A stretch of DNA of 64,000 nucleotides from Streptomyces actuosus (GTDB taxonomy: Bacteria > Actinomycetota > Actinomycetes > Streptomycetales > Streptomycetaceae). The stretch spans positions 1 through 64,000 of the forward strand of contig NZ_JAFFZS010000016.1 of the NCBI RefSeq assembly GCF_016921115.1. Direction: 5' to 3'. The position numbers and the translations under genes were made by a program. Below are positions 39,895 through 48,591 of this stretch, piece after piece (positions within the stretch are counted from its first letter, which is position 1; each line of letters begins with the position of its first letter). The notes under the pieces were generated by a model, which did no database searches, was not told where the DNA came from, and saw only the letters and a program-made list of their open reading frames with translations.

Positions 39895-40671
39895 TCAGTG
39901 GTGGAGGATCTTCGACAGGAAGTCCTTCGCGCGGTCGCTGCGCGGATTGCTGAAGAACTGGTCGGGCGTGGCCTGTTCGACGATGCGGCCGTCCGCCATG
40001 AACACCACGCGATTGGCCGCCGAGCGCGCGAAGCCCATCTCGTGGGTGACGACGATCATCGTCATCCCCTCACGCGCGAGCTGCTGCATGACTTCCAGGA
40101 CCTCGTTGATCATCTCGGGGTCGAGGGCCGACGTCGGCTCGTCGAAGAGCATCACCTTCGGGCCCATCGCCAGTGCCCGCGCGATCGCCACGCGCTGCTG
40201 CTGGCCACCGGAGAGCTGTGCGGGGTACTTGTCGGCCTGGGTGCCCACGCCGACTCGGTCGAGGAGGGCCCGCGCCTTCTCCTCGGCCTGCTTCTTCTCG
40301 GTCCTGCGAACCTTGACCTGACCCAGCATCACGTTCTCGAGCACGGTCTTGTGCGCGAAGAGGTTGAAGGACTGGAAGACCATGCCGACATCGGCACGCA
40401 GCCGGGCGAGCTCCCTGCCCTCCTGCGGCAGCGGCCTGCCGTCGATCGTGATCGTGCCCGTGTCGATGGTCTCCAGGCGGTTGATGGTGCGGCACAGGGT
40501 GGACTTGCCGGACCCGGAGGGCCCGATCACCACCACCACCTCACCGCGGTCGATCGTGAGATCGATGTCCTGGAGCACGTGCAACGCGCCGAAGTGCTTG
40601 TTGACGCTCTTCAGGACGACCAGTTCGTCGGTCGCGGCCGAGTCCTTCTTGGCCACCGATACTTCGGTCAT
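39895..40671 (-). CDS. gluA: glutamate ABC transporter ATPase GluA
   Basis: The 258-aa ATPase has Walker A GPSGSGKST (residues 50-58), Q-loop MVFQSFNLF, signature LSGGQQQRVAIARAL, Walker B VMLFDEPTSALD and H-loop VTHE. It is the first gene of the gluABCD operon on the minus strand. Its promoter faces gluR across a 286-bp region. Confidence 0.94.
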   Translation of the reverse strand: MTEVSVAKKDSAATDELVVLKSVNKHFGALHVLQDIDLTIDRGEVVVVIGPSGSGKSTLCRTINRLETIDTGTITIDGRPLPQEGRELARLRADVGMVFQSFNLFAHKTVLENVMLGQVKVRRTEKKQAEEKARALLDRVGVGTQADKYPAQLSGGQQQRVAIARALAMGPKVMLFDEPTSALDPEMINEVLEVMQQLAREGMTMIVVTHEMGFARSAANRVVFMADGRIVEQATPDQFFSNPRSDRAKDFLSKILHH

Positions 40672-40738
40672 CGCTTCTGGGCTCCGTCCTCCTCGGTTTC
40701 GGAGGACAGTAGAGGGCCTTCCCGACCAGCGTCATTAC

Positions 40739-40756
40739 ATCTGAGGGGAATCTGAG
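40739..40756. promoter_or_regulatory. candidate GluR operator: 11-bp-spaced direct repeat
   Basis: ATCTGAG at 40739-40745 recurs exactly at 40750-40756, one helical turn apart. OmpR-type regulators such as GluR bind tandem repeats with this spacing. It lies 68 bases upstream of gluA in the gluA-gluR divergent region. Confidence 0.55.
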
Positions 40757-40764
40757 CATCACGA

Positions 40765-40780
40765 TCCGATAGCAATCGGA
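40765..40780. promoter_or_regulatory. palindrome in the gluA-gluR intergenic region
   Basis: TCCGAT-AGCA-ATCGGA is a perfect 6-bp inverted repeat 9 bases from the direct repeat above. It may be a second regulator site or part of a leader hairpin. Confidence 0.5.
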
Positions 40781-40957
40781 CACGTGTCGTAGCACTTGTC
40801 ACCTGCGGACGTATCGTCCGGATAACGGAAGCCGTGTGCAACCGGAACCCTCTTGACGGCGTCGTCGTCCATCAGCGTGACTGCGATGGTCACGCGCGCG
40901 TGCACGCGTGATCCGAGCGATCGAGACCGTACGGACGATGAACCGAAGGAGGCCGGG

Positions 40958-41644
40958 ATGAGACTTCTGCTCGTCGAGGACGACAACCACGTCGCGGCGG
41001 CGCTGTCCGCGGTCCTGGCGCGGCACGGCTTCGACGTCACGCACGCGCGCAACGGCGAGGAGGCCCTGCAGGCGCTGGTCCCCGAGGGCCCCGGATTCGG
41101 GGTCGTCCTGCTCGACCTGGGACTGCCCGACCAGGACGGCTACGAGGTGTGCAGCAGGATCCGCAAGCGCGCGAGCACCCCGGTGATCATGGTCACCGCC
41201 CGTTCCGACGTGCGCTCGCGCATCCACGGCCTCAACCTCGGCGCGGACGACTACGTGGTCAAGCCGTACGACACCGGGGAACTGCTCGCCCGCATCCACG
41301 CCGTCAGCCGGCGCACGGCGCCCGAGGACGCCACGGGCAGCACGGAGGTCGCGCTGCGGCTCGGCTCCATGCACATAGAGCTGCCCACCCGCCAGGTCAC
41401 CGTGGACGGGTCGGTCGTCCAGCTGACCCGCAAGGAGTTCGACCTGCTCGCGCTGCTCGCCCAGCGCCCGGGCGTCGTCTTCCGCCGGGAGCAGATCATC
41501 AGCGAGGTCTGGCGCACCAGCTGGGAGGGCACGGGCCGCACCCTGGAGGTGCACGTGGCGTCACTGCGCGCCAAGCTGCGCATGCCCGCCCTGATCGAGA
41601 CCGTACGCGGCGTCGGCTACCGCCTCGTCGCCCCGGGCGCCTAG
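40958..41644 (+). CDS. gluR: OmpR-family response regulator GluR
   Basis: The 228-aa protein has a receiver (LLVEDDN, phospho-Asp53 in VVLLDLGLPDQDGYEV, VVKPYDTGELLARI) and an OmpR winged helix (LTRKEFDLLALLAQRPGVVFRREQI, RTLEVHVASLRAKL). ATG 40958 has AAGGAGG upstream. Position and orientation match the GluR-GluK system of S. coelicolor, reported to sense glutamate and activate gluABCD. The kinase follows 10 bases later. Confidence 0.9.
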   Translation: MRLLLVEDDNHVAAALSAVLARHGFDVTHARNGEEALQALVPEGPGFGVVLLDLGLPDQDGYEVCSRIRKRASTPVIMVTARSDVRSRIHGLNLGADDYVVKPYDTGELLARIHAVSRRTAPEDATGSTEVALRLGSMHIELPTRQVTVDGSVVQLTRKEFDLLALLAQRPGVVFRREQIISEVWRTSWEGTGRTLEVHVASLRAKLRMPALIETVRGVGYRLVAPGA

Positions 41645-41654
41645 CGGGGACCGG

Positions 41655-43061
41655 TTGCGCACACGCCTGCTGCCGCTGCTGATCGTCCTGATGGCGGCCG
41701 TGCTGCTCGCCCTCGGGATCCCGCTCGCGATCAGCCGCGCCGCGGCCGAGCAGCAGCAGGTCGTCGTCGACCGGATCGACGACACCGCCCGCTTCGCCGC
41801 CCTCGCCCAGTACGTGGCCGAGGCGCCCAGCGCCGCAGGCCGGAACATCCAGGACGACCGTCTGGAGACCCTGAGCCGCGAACTCACCAGCTACTACGAC
41901 GTCTACGGCATCCGGGCCGGGGTCTTCTACCGTACCGACAGCCCGATGGCCCACGCCCCGGCCGGCTTCTTCCTCCCCGAGGAGGGCGAGGTCCGCAGCG
42001 CCTTCTCCGAGTCGTTGCTCAGCCGGCGCAGCCACGACCCGGCGCAGGTGTGGCCCTGGCAGCGGGGACGGCTGGTGGTGGCCTCCCCGGTGATCAGGGA
42101 CGGGGACGTCGTCGCGGTCGTGGTCACCGACTCGCCCACCGGGCAGATGCGGTCGCGGATCCTGCGCGGCTGGCTGGTGATCGCCGCCGGTCTGATCGCC
42201 GCCATGCTGCTCGCCGTCGGTGCCGCGCTGCGGCTGACCGGGTGGGTGCTGCGCCCCGTGCGCATCCTGGACGCCACCGCGCACGACATCTCCACCGGCC
42301 GGCTGAAGTCACGCGTCGCGGCGGCCAGCGGACCGCCCGAACTCAGGCGGCTGGCGAAGTCGTTCAACGAGATGGCCGACAACGTCGAGGACGTGCTGGA
42401 GCAGCAGCGCGCCTTCGTCGCCGACGCCTCGCACCAGCTGCGCAATCCGCTCTCGGCCCTGCTGCTGCGCATCGAACTGCTCGGCATGGAACTGCCGGAG
42501 GGCAACGAGGAGATCGCCTCCGTCCAGGCCGAAGGGAAACGTCTGGCCCGGGTCCTGGACGACCTGCTCGACCTCGCCCTGGCCGAGCACGCCGAGGCGG
42601 ACCTGAGGACCACAGACATCGGCGCCCTCGCCGCCGAGCGCGTCGCGGCCTGGTCCCCGGCCGCCGAGGCCAAGGGCGTCCGGCTGGCCGGCGACTGCCC
42701 GCCGACCACCGCCTGGGCCGACCCGGTCACCCTGTCGTCCGCGCTGGACGCGGTGATCGACAACGCGGTCAAGTTCACGCCCGAGGGGCAGAGCGTGGAG
42801 GTCACGGTGCTGGCCGACGGAGCCACCTCCTCCGTCGTCGTCTCCGACCACGGCCCCGGCCTGACCGACGAGGAGCTCGCCCGCATCGGCGACCGCTTCT
42901 GGCGCAGCGGTCGGCACCAGAACATCAAGGGCTCCGGCCTCGGCCTCTCCATCTCCCGGGCTCTGCTCGCGGCGGGCGGCGGTTCGATCGCGTACGACCG
43001 CCACGAGCCCCACGGGCTGACCGTGACCGTCAGCGTTCCCCGCAGCGGGCCCACGACCTGA
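41655..43061 (+). CDS. gluK: sensor histidine kinase GluK
   Basis: The 468-aa product starts at TTG 41655 with GGGGA upstream. Transmembrane helix 1 is at residues about 5-27 and an extracytoplasmic sensor domain of about 140 residues follows. Transmembrane helix 2 is at about 172-196. A HAMP domain (about 197-250), HisKA (His260 in DASHQLRNPL) and HATPase (DNAVKFTPEG, DHGPGL, GSGLGLSISRALL) complete it. It is the partner of GluR. The extracellular domain is the probable glutamate sensor. Confidence 0.9.
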   Translation: MRTRLLPLLIVLMAAVLLALGIPLAISRAAAEQQQVVVDRIDDTARFAALAQYVAEAPSAAGRNIQDDRLETLSRELTSYYDVYGIRAGVFYRTDSPMAHAPAGFFLPEEGEVRSAFSESLLSRRSHDPAQVWPWQRGRLVVASPVIRDGDVVAVVVTDSPTGQMRSRILRGWLVIAAGLIAAMLLAVGAALRLTGWVLRPVRILDATAHDISTGRLKSRVAAASGPPELRRLAKSFNEMADNVEDVLEQQRAFVADASHQLRNPLSALLLRIELLGMELPEGNEEIASVQAEGKRLARVLDDLLDLALAEHAEADLRTTDIGALAAERVAAWSPAAEAKGVRLAGDCPPTTAWADPVTLSSALDAVIDNAVKFTPEGQSVEVTVLADGATSSVVVSDHGPGLTDEELARIGDRFWRSGRHQNIKGSGLGLSISRALLAAGGGSIAYDRHEPHGLTVTVSVPRSGPTT

Positions 43062-43360
43062 CCGGCGCACACCCCGACGGCCCGGCTGCGGCCGCCATCC
43101 GACGGCCTGCCTGCCCGATGCCTGCAAGGGCCTGACGCGGCGGCGGGGCCGCGTGCGCGGGGGCCGGAGGCGGTGCATCCGGCTGGGCGTGGCGTGGGGT
43201 GCGGTGGGAGGAGCCAGGGACAGGGCCCGGAGGCGGGCGCGGACGAGGACACCGAACTGTCCCGGCCCGCGGGCCGCGCGGCGCTCCGTGGAGCCGGGAG
43301 CCGGGAGCCGGGAGCGGTGCGGGCGCGGGCTGCCGGAGCCGGGGCGGGGCGCGGGACGGG
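43062..43360. other. non-coding GC-rich gap between gluK and the TAXI gene
   Basis: The 299-bp stretch between two convergent genes contains short GGGAGCC direct repeats (about 43290-43315) and no credible gene. Confidence 0.55.
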
Positions 43361-44359
43361 CTACGGCTTGACCGACCTGTAGTAGTGCCGTGCGCCCTGG
43401 TGCAGCGGAAGGGGGTCCGTGTATATGGCGGTGCGTACGTCGACCAGCTGGGCGGAGTGCACGTGCGCGCCGATGTGGTCGCGGCTCTTGATCACCGTGC
43501 GGGTCAGCCACTCGGTCAGCCGGGGATCCACGTCCGTGCGGGTGATCAGCAGGTTGGAGACCGCCATCGTGGCGACGGGGGCACCGTTCTGCATAGTGGG
43601 GTAGGCCGACTCGGGCATGTTCGTCGCGCGGTAGTAGCGCGTGGCACCGCCGTCGCGGTGCAGCGTGGCCACCAGGTCCGCGTCGATCGGCACGAACCGC
43701 ACCGGGAAGGACTCCGCGAGCTGCCGCACCCCGTTCGTCGGCAGACCGCCCGACCAGAAGAACGCGTCGATCGCACCGTGCTCCAGCCGCCCGGGCGCGC
43801 GGGCGATGCCGTCCGCCTCCGGCTCGATGTCCCTGCCCGGGTCGATGCCCGCCGCCTGCAGCAGCCGGTCGGCGATCAGCCGCACACCGGACTCCGGCGG
43901 GCCGATCGCCACCCGCTTGCCCCGCAGGTCGGCGATCGACCTGATGCCGGAGTCGCGCGGGACGACGAGCTGCACGTAGTCGTCGTACAGGCGGGCCACG
44001 CCGCGCAGCCGCTCCGCACCGGGCCCGTGGCGCAGTTCGTACGTGCTCACCGCGTCCGCCGCGGCGATGGTGAAGTCGGCCTCACCGGTCGCGACCCGGG
44101 TGACGTTCTCCTGCGATCCCTCGCTGCTCAGCAGCCGCACCGTCAGGTCCGGCATGTCCTTGGCGAGCGCGGTGCGCAGTCGCCGTCCGTAGTCCTGGTA
44201 GACCCCGCTCGCCGTGCCGGTGCTGATCGTGATCCGGCCGCGCGGCGGCTGCTCGCCCAGGGGCAGCAGCCACCACAGCAGCAGGCCGAGCGTCACGACG
44301 CCGACGGCGGCGCCCTGGAGGGCCCGGCGCCTGCCGATGCGCGGGAGGTGTGCGGACAT
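43361..44359 (-). CDS. TAXI-family TRAP-type solute-binding protein
   Basis: The 332-aa product starts at ATG 44359 (MSAHLPRIGRRRA). A single N-terminal membrane anchor or uncleaved signal is present (about 14-35). TAXI-family motifs are ITISTGTASGVYQDYGRRL, EADFTIAAADAV and LRGKRVAIGPPESGVRLIADRLL. TAXI proteins feed TRAP permeases or act as sensors with histidine kinases. No DctQ/DctM-type permease lies nearby. It is convergent with gluK, and a glutamate-type ligand is conceivable but unproven. Confidence 0.85.
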   Translation of the reverse strand: MSAHLPRIGRRRALQGAAVGVVTLGLLLWWLLPLGEQPPRGRITISTGTASGVYQDYGRRLRTALAKDMPDLTVRLLSSEGSQENVTRVATGEADFTIAAADAVSTYELRHGPGAERLRGVARLYDDYVQLVVPRDSGIRSIADLRGKRVAIGPPESGVRLIADRLLQAAGIDPGRDIEPEADGIARAPGRLEHGAIDAFFWSGGLPTNGVRQLAESFPVRFVPIDADLVATLHRDGGATRYYRATNMPESAYPTMQNGAPVATMAVSNLLITRTDVDPRLTEWLTRTVIKSRDHIGAHVHSAQLVDVRTAIYTDPLPLHQGARHYYRSVKP

Positions 44360-44447
44360 GCGGGCGATCCTGCCAGGCCGGCGCCGCTCTGACCAGGGCC
44401 GGAGCCGGGAGGGGCGCCCCCGGTGACGGTCGTTACAGTTCGGCTGC

Positions 44448-44855
44448 ATGAGTTCTTCGCCCGCCGAACTGGTCCGTGAGTTCCACCGTGCCTTCGGGCT
44501 CGCCGCCCGCACCACGCCGACGGAGGTGTCCCCCGAGCTGGCGGCCCACCGCGGCGAGCTGCTCGCCGAGGAGGTCGCCGAGGTCGCCGAGGTCGAGGTG
44601 GCCGGTCCGCTCGACAGACTCGCGCACGAGCTGGCCGACGTCGTCTACATCGCGTACGGCACCGCCCTCGTCCACGGCATCGACCTCGACCAGGTGATCG
44701 CCGAGATCCACCGTTCGAACATGACCAAGTTGGGCCCCGGCGGCCAGGTGTCCCGCCGCGCCGACGGGAAGGTCCTCAAGGGGGAGCACTACGAGGCCCC
44801 GGACGTGGCGGCGGTGCTGCGGCGGCAGGGGTGGGCACCGCGCGACGGGGACTGA
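44448..44855 (+). CDS. MazG-like nucleotide pyrophosphohydrolase
   Basis: The 135-aa all-alpha protein has the MazG metal-binding pattern: ELLAEEVAEVAEVEVAG (ExxE), then RLAHELADVVYIAYGTAL (ELxD), and HRSNMTKLGPGGQVSRRADGKVLKG as in PRA-PH/MazG-like proteins. It probably hydrolyses a non-canonical or excess nucleoside triphosphate. TACAGT lies 9 bases before ATG, suggesting a leaderless transcript. It is divergent from the TAXI gene. Confidence 0.85.
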   Translation: MSSSPAELVREFHRAFGLAARTTPTEVSPELAAHRGELLAEEVAEVAEVEVAGPLDRLAHELADVVYIAYGTALVHGIDLDQVIAEIHRSNMTKLGPGGQVSRRADGKVLKGEHYEAPDVAAVLRRQGWAPRDGD

Positions 44856-45041
44856 GTGAGGGGGCGCCGACGCGGTCACCTGGCGGCGCGGGGGCCGGGC
44901 AGGGGTCGAGCCGTTCTTTCACCTCGGCCCAACTCCGCGCGCTGCAGCGCTGGTTGGTGCGTCTCCGGACGGGTCGGCCCCTTCGTGCCCGCTGTACGAT
45001 CCGTGCGGGTGGGGGGCGCGGCGCGTGTCTGCGGAGGGGGC

Positions 45042-46358
45042 ATGAGGCACTTGGCCGAACGTGGGGACAGGGCCGGGAACGGCAGCGCCGGGGGGACCGG
45101 GAACACCGGCGCCGCCGCAGACATCGCGCGTACCGGCGGTACGGGCAGTGCTGAAGCAACTGGGGCGGGTGGGGCAGACGAGGGCTCGGGGGAGTCCGGG
45201 GGTGGGGGAGACGGCTCGGGGGCGGGTGTCGGCTCGGGCTTACAGCGGGCCCAGACGTTCGTCGCCCTGGCCACCCTCCTCTACCGCGCCAGCCATCTCG
45301 TCGTCGGCCTCGCCGCCGTCGTCCAGCACCACAGGGGCCGGCCCGCCGCCTGGGCCCTCCTCACCACCGCCCTGGCGTGCAGCGTCCTGGTGCACGGCAC
45401 CGCGCGGGCACGCGGCTGGTTCGACCGCCGGACCGTCGCCGTGGACGTCCTGGTCACCGGCTGCGCCCTGCCCTTCGCCGCGTACGCCTGGGCGGGCATA
45501 CGCGACGCCCCGTCCATCGCGTGGGTCATGCTGCTCGGCGGCTCGGCGAGTGCGGTGGCCGCGGTGGCCCTGCGCCGCCGGACCGCCCTCGCCGCCGTGC
45601 CGGCCATCGCCGTGGCCCATGTCGTCGGCTACCGGATCGCCGACGCCCGCATCCCCGTGATCGTCGGCCATCTCAACTCCGTGGTCTCGTCGGCCGTCAT
45701 CACCCTGGTGTTCTGGTGGTACCTGCGACGCCAGGGCCGGCTCCTGGACTCCGCCACCACCCAGGCGGTGCGCGCCGAGGCCCGCCGCGCCCGCTACGCC
45801 GAGCGGATCGCCCACCACCGCGCCCTCCACGACACGGTGCTGGCCACGCTCACGACCATCGCCCACGGCACCGTCGACGCCAACGCACCGGAGGTGCGTC
45901 GGCGTTGCGCCCGCGAGGCCGCCTATCTGCGGCGGCTCATCCAGCGCAGCCCCGACGAGGATGCCGGAGCCCGCCCCGGCCCGGGTGCCGCGCTGGAGCG
46001 CGCGGTGCGCGACGCGGAGGCCCTGGGGCTCCGGGTCACCGCCCAGTACCACGCCCTGCCCGCCGTACCTCCCGACGTCGTCACCGCGTTCGGCGACGCG
46101 GTCCGCGAGGCGCTCCACAACGTCCTGCGCCACTCGGGGACCGGCCGTGCCTACCTCACCGCCACCGGCGACGACGGCCATCTCCTGGTGACCGTCGTGG
46201 ACCGGGGCGGCGGCTTCGACCCCACCCGCACCGCCGCGGGCGGTGGGCTCGGGCTACGCCGGTCCGTCCACGCGCGGCTGCGTGAGACCGGAGGATCCGC
46301 CGAGGTCGACAGCGCCCCGGGCGAGGGCACCCGCGTCGCACTGCGCTGGCCGGGATGA
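45042..46358 (+). CDS. NarL-type sensor histidine kinase upstream of the azole-peptide cluster
   Basis: The 438-aa product starts at ATG 45042 after GGAGGGGG. A Gly/Ala/Thr-rich N-terminal tail (about 65 aa) is followed by five or six transmembrane helices (about 70-230). A HisKA_3-type segment is ARYAERIAHHRALHDTVLATL, and the HATPase domain has EALHNVLRHSGTGRAYLT and GGGLGLRRSV. Its stop overlaps the response-regulator start by 4 bases. The signal is unknown. A homologous pair seems to exist in S. coelicolor without certainty of the neighbouring peptide cluster. Confidence 0.85.
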   Translation: MRHLAERGDRAGNGSAGGTGNTGAAADIARTGGTGSAEATGAGGADEGSGESGGGGDGSGAGVGSGLQRAQTFVALATLLYRASHLVVGLAAVVQHHRGRPAAWALLTTALACSVLVHGTARARGWFDRRTVAVDVLVTGCALPFAAYAWAGIRDAPSIAWVMLLGGSASAVAAVALRRRTALAAVPAIAVAHVVGYRIADARIPVIVGHLNSVVSSAVITLVFWWYLRRQGRLLDSATTQAVRAEARRARYAERIAHHRALHDTVLATLTTIAHGTVDANAPEVRRRCAREAAYLRRLIQRSPDEDAGARPGPGAALERAVRDAEALGLRVTAQYHALPAVPPDVVTAFGDAVREALHNVLRHSGTGRAYLTATGDDGHLLVTVVDRGGGFDPTRTAAGGGLGLRRSVHARLRETGGSAEVDSAPGEGTRVALRWPG

Positions 46359-47014
46359 TCACCGTCGCCGTGGTCGACGACGACCGGATGCTCCTCGACG
46401 GCCTGCGGTCCTGGCTGGCGAGCGCCTCCCGGCTGCGCCTGGTGGCCGCCGTGACCACCGTCGACGACCTGCTCGCGGCCGGGGGCGAGGCGAGGACGGC
46501 GGAGCCTCGGCCGCCCGCCGACGTCGTCCTCCTCGACCTCCTCCTCAAGGACGCCTCGGAACCGGCCGCCAACATCCGCCGCCTCCGGGCCGCCGGCAGC
46601 CGCGTCCTGATCATCAGCACCGTCGCGGACCGCGCCCATGTCGTCGCGGCGGTCTCCGCGGGCGCGGACGGCTACCTCACCAAGGACAACGACCTGGAGA
46701 CCCTCGTCGAGGCCGTCGAGACCGTCGCCGCGGGGGAGACCGCGCACTCGCCGGAACTCGCCTTCGCCTGGGCCCACGACAGCGGCCCGCACCGACCCCG
46801 GCTCTCGCCGAAGGAACTGGAGGTGCTGCGCGGCTACGCCTCCGGGTTGACGCTCAAGGCCACCGCCCGGCGGGCCGGCATCAGCCCGCACACCGCGAAG
46901 TACTACCTCGACCGTGTGAAGGACAAGTACCAGCGGGTCGGACGTCCCGCGTACACGAAGATCGACCTCGCCGACCGGGTGCGGGAGGACGGGCTCGGCG
47001 CCGCCGACGGCTGA
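46355..47014 (+). CDS. NarL/LuxR-type response regulator
   Basis: The 219-aa protein has a receiver (VAVVDDDRMLLDGLRSWL, phospho-Asp61 in DVVLLDLLLKD) and a LuxR HTH (LSPKELEVLRGYASGLTLKATARRAGISPHTAKYYLDRV). It is translationally coupled to the preceding kinase. It ends 369 bases before the TOMM precursor gene and is a plausible activator of it. Confidence 0.88.
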   Translation: MITVAVVDDDRMLLDGLRSWLASASRLRLVAAVTTVDDLLAAGGEARTAEPRPPADVVLLDLLLKDASEPAANIRRLRAAGSRVLIISTVADRAHVVAAVSAGADGYLTKDNDLETLVEAVETVAAGETAHSPELAFAWAHDSGPHRPRLSPKELEVLRGYASGLTLKATARRAGISPHTAKYYLDRVKDKYQRVGRPAYTKIDLADRVREDGLGAADG

Positions 47015-47383
47015 CCCGGGCACCCCGCGGCCGTGCCGCAGCCGCGCCCCGCACGGCATCAACAGCCGCCGGCCCACGGCCGCCCGCGGCCCACGCGTGC
47101 GACCGCTGACCACGGGCCCCCGACCCTCCGCGCCGTCCCGAGCGGGGCGACGGGCCACCGCATCGACCGACGGACCACCGGCCGACACACCGTCAGCCGA
47201 TCCGCCGGCGGCCAGGACGTCCCGAAGGCGGACGCCCGGTGCCGTCCGCCGGCCCCTGCCATGGTCCGCCACAGGCCATCGCCGGTTCAGGACAGCCGAA
47301 GAGCATTGTCCGCCCTTCTCGCCCCTTCCTACGTTGGGTTGGCCCGTTCCACAGCCCCGACGAGCGGGGAGAGGAGGTGTCCC
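47015..47383 (+). promoter_or_regulatory. TOMM cluster promoter region
   Basis: The 369-bp stretch has no credible gene. TTGTCC (47306-47311) and TACGTT (47330-47335), 18 bases apart, make a plausible promoter about 50 bases before the precursor start. The ribosome-binding site GAGAGGAGG (47369-47377) follows. Confidence 0.45.
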
Positions 47384-47497
47384 ATGCTGCGGATCATCGA
47401 GAAGGTGGAGGAGAAGTACTTCTCCTCCGACGCCACGGTCGCGCCGGGCGGCTGGTGCTGCCACTGCCACTGCACCATCGCGACGAAGCAGCTGTAA
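47384..47497 (+). CDS. TOMM (linear azole peptide) precursor
   Basis: The 37-aa peptide has a very strong ribosome-binding site (GAGGAGG). The leader, residues 1-23, holds an amphipathic helix (MLRIIEKVEEKYF) and ends in APGG. The presumed core, residues 24-37, is WCCHCHCTIATKQL. Cys25, 26, 28 and 30 and Thr31 and 34 could be cyclised to azoles, while His27 and His29 alternate with them. It is followed by all enzymes expected for azole formation. The GG at 22-23 is a plausible leader cleavage point. No named natural product with this core is known to me. Confidence 0.88.
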   Translation: MLRIIEKVEEKYFSSDATVAPGGWCCHCHCTIATKQL

Positions 47498-47504
47498 CAC
47501 CCCA

Positions 47505-47537
47505 GCCGGGCCCGGTGCCGCGCGTGCCGGGCCCGGC
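47505..47537 (+). terminator. attenuator hairpin after the precursor gene
   Basis: GCCGGGCCCGG (47505-47515) pairs perfectly with CCGGGCCCGGC (47527-47537), 7 bases after the precursor stop and 28 bases before the next start. There is no T-run. Such partial terminators let peptide mRNA exceed enzyme mRNA in RiPP operons. Confidence 0.75.
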
Positions 47538-47565
47538 GTCCGCGCCGCCCCCTGGAGGAGAACCC

Positions 47566-48582
47566 GTGACACCATCACCCGACGCCTCGGCCGCGGCCGA
47601 GGTGTCCGCCCCGGCGGACGGTTCCGCCCCGCGGCTCGTACGGAACCCGTACCTCACCGTCGTGCAGTGCACCGATGACGAGGTGCTGCTGCGGCACGGA
47701 GCGCGCTCCCGCTACTCGCGCGTGCTGCGCGACGACGGACGGCACCGGGTCCTCGGCCCCCTCCTGAGTTCCTTCACCGAGCCCCAGCCGCGCGACGACG
47801 TCGTGGCCCGGTTCGCGGACCGTGCGGACAAGGACCAGGTCGCCGGGCTCGTCGACCAGTTGGCCGGGGACGGGGTCCTCGTGCCCGAGGGCTCCGGACT
47901 GCTCGCGATGCACCGGAGCCTGATGGGGGGCCGTCCCGTCCGCGACCTCGCGGAGACCACCGTGGGACTCGTGGGAAGCGGGTCCGTCGGCAGGCAACTC
48001 GCCGTCCAGCTCGCCGAACTCGGCGTCGGCAGTGTCCCCGGACTGGCGGCCGGCACCGACGGGCTGGGGGCCGCCGACGGCGACGAGACGCTCGCGGCGC
48101 TGCTCGACGACACCGACCTCGTCGTTCTCGCCCTCGACGGCTTCCGCCCGTCCCTGCTGCACCGGCTCAACCGGGCCGCCGTGGCCGCCGGACGCCCCTG
48201 GCTGCCCGTCTACGCCGACGGCAGCGAACTGCTCGTCGGACCGCTCGTCGTCCCCGGCGAGTCGGCCTGCTACAACGAGCACGAGATCCAGCACGAGTCG
48301 TCCCGGGCGCTGCGCCACGAGTACCAGCTCTACAGCGAGGAACTCGCCCGCCGCACCGCCGACGACCTGCCGCCGCTGCTCGCCCCGTACGCCGCGCTCG
48401 CCGCGTCCTGGGCGTCGATCGGCATCGCCCCCTACCTCGTCGACGGCGCCAGCTTCCTCGTGGGCCGGGCGATCCGGATCGACCTGGAACGGCTGGAGAT
48501 CACCCAGGAGCACGTCCTGCGGCTTCCGCGCTGTCCGGTCTGCACCGAGCAGCGGCCCTCGTTCCGGCACCCCTTCCTGTAG
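47566..48582 (+). CDS. E1/ThiF-like TOMM leader-binding (cyclodehydratase partner) protein
   Basis: The 338-aa product starts at GTG 47566 after GGAGGAG. The N-terminal part (about 25-110, RNPYLTVVQCTDDEVLLRHG...) resembles the winged-helix leader-recognition domain of TOMM C/F proteins. It is followed by a Rossmann-like segment (VGLVGSGSVGRQLAVQLAELGVG), then DLVVLALDG and the E1-like core. The C-terminal CPVC (C323, C326) is a zinc-type pair. Such proteins bind the precursor leader and hand the core to YcaO. No ATP-adenylation arginine finger is evident, as expected for TOMM-type homologues. Confidence 0.85.
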   Translation: MTPSPDASAAAEVSAPADGSAPRLVRNPYLTVVQCTDDEVLLRHGARSRYSRVLRDDGRHRVLGPLLSSFTEPQPRDDVVARFADRADKDQVAGLVDQLAGDGVLVPEGSGLLAMHRSLMGGRPVRDLAETTVGLVGSGSVGRQLAVQLAELGVGSVPGLAAGTDGLGAADGDETLAALLDDTDLVVLALDGFRPSLLHRLNRAAVAAGRPWLPVYADGSELLVGPLVVPGESACYNEHEIQHESSRALRHEYQLYSEELARRTADDLPPLLAPYAALAASWASIGIAPYLVDGASFLVGRAIRIDLERLEITQEHVLRLPRCPVCTEQRPSFRHPFL

Positions 48583-48591
48583 GAGACCCAC

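Noticed and set aside
47097..47678. A 193-residue frame spanning the TOMM promoter region and precursor
   Set aside because: It has no ribosome-binding site, overlaps the precursor in another frame and shows random Arg/Pro/Thr composition.
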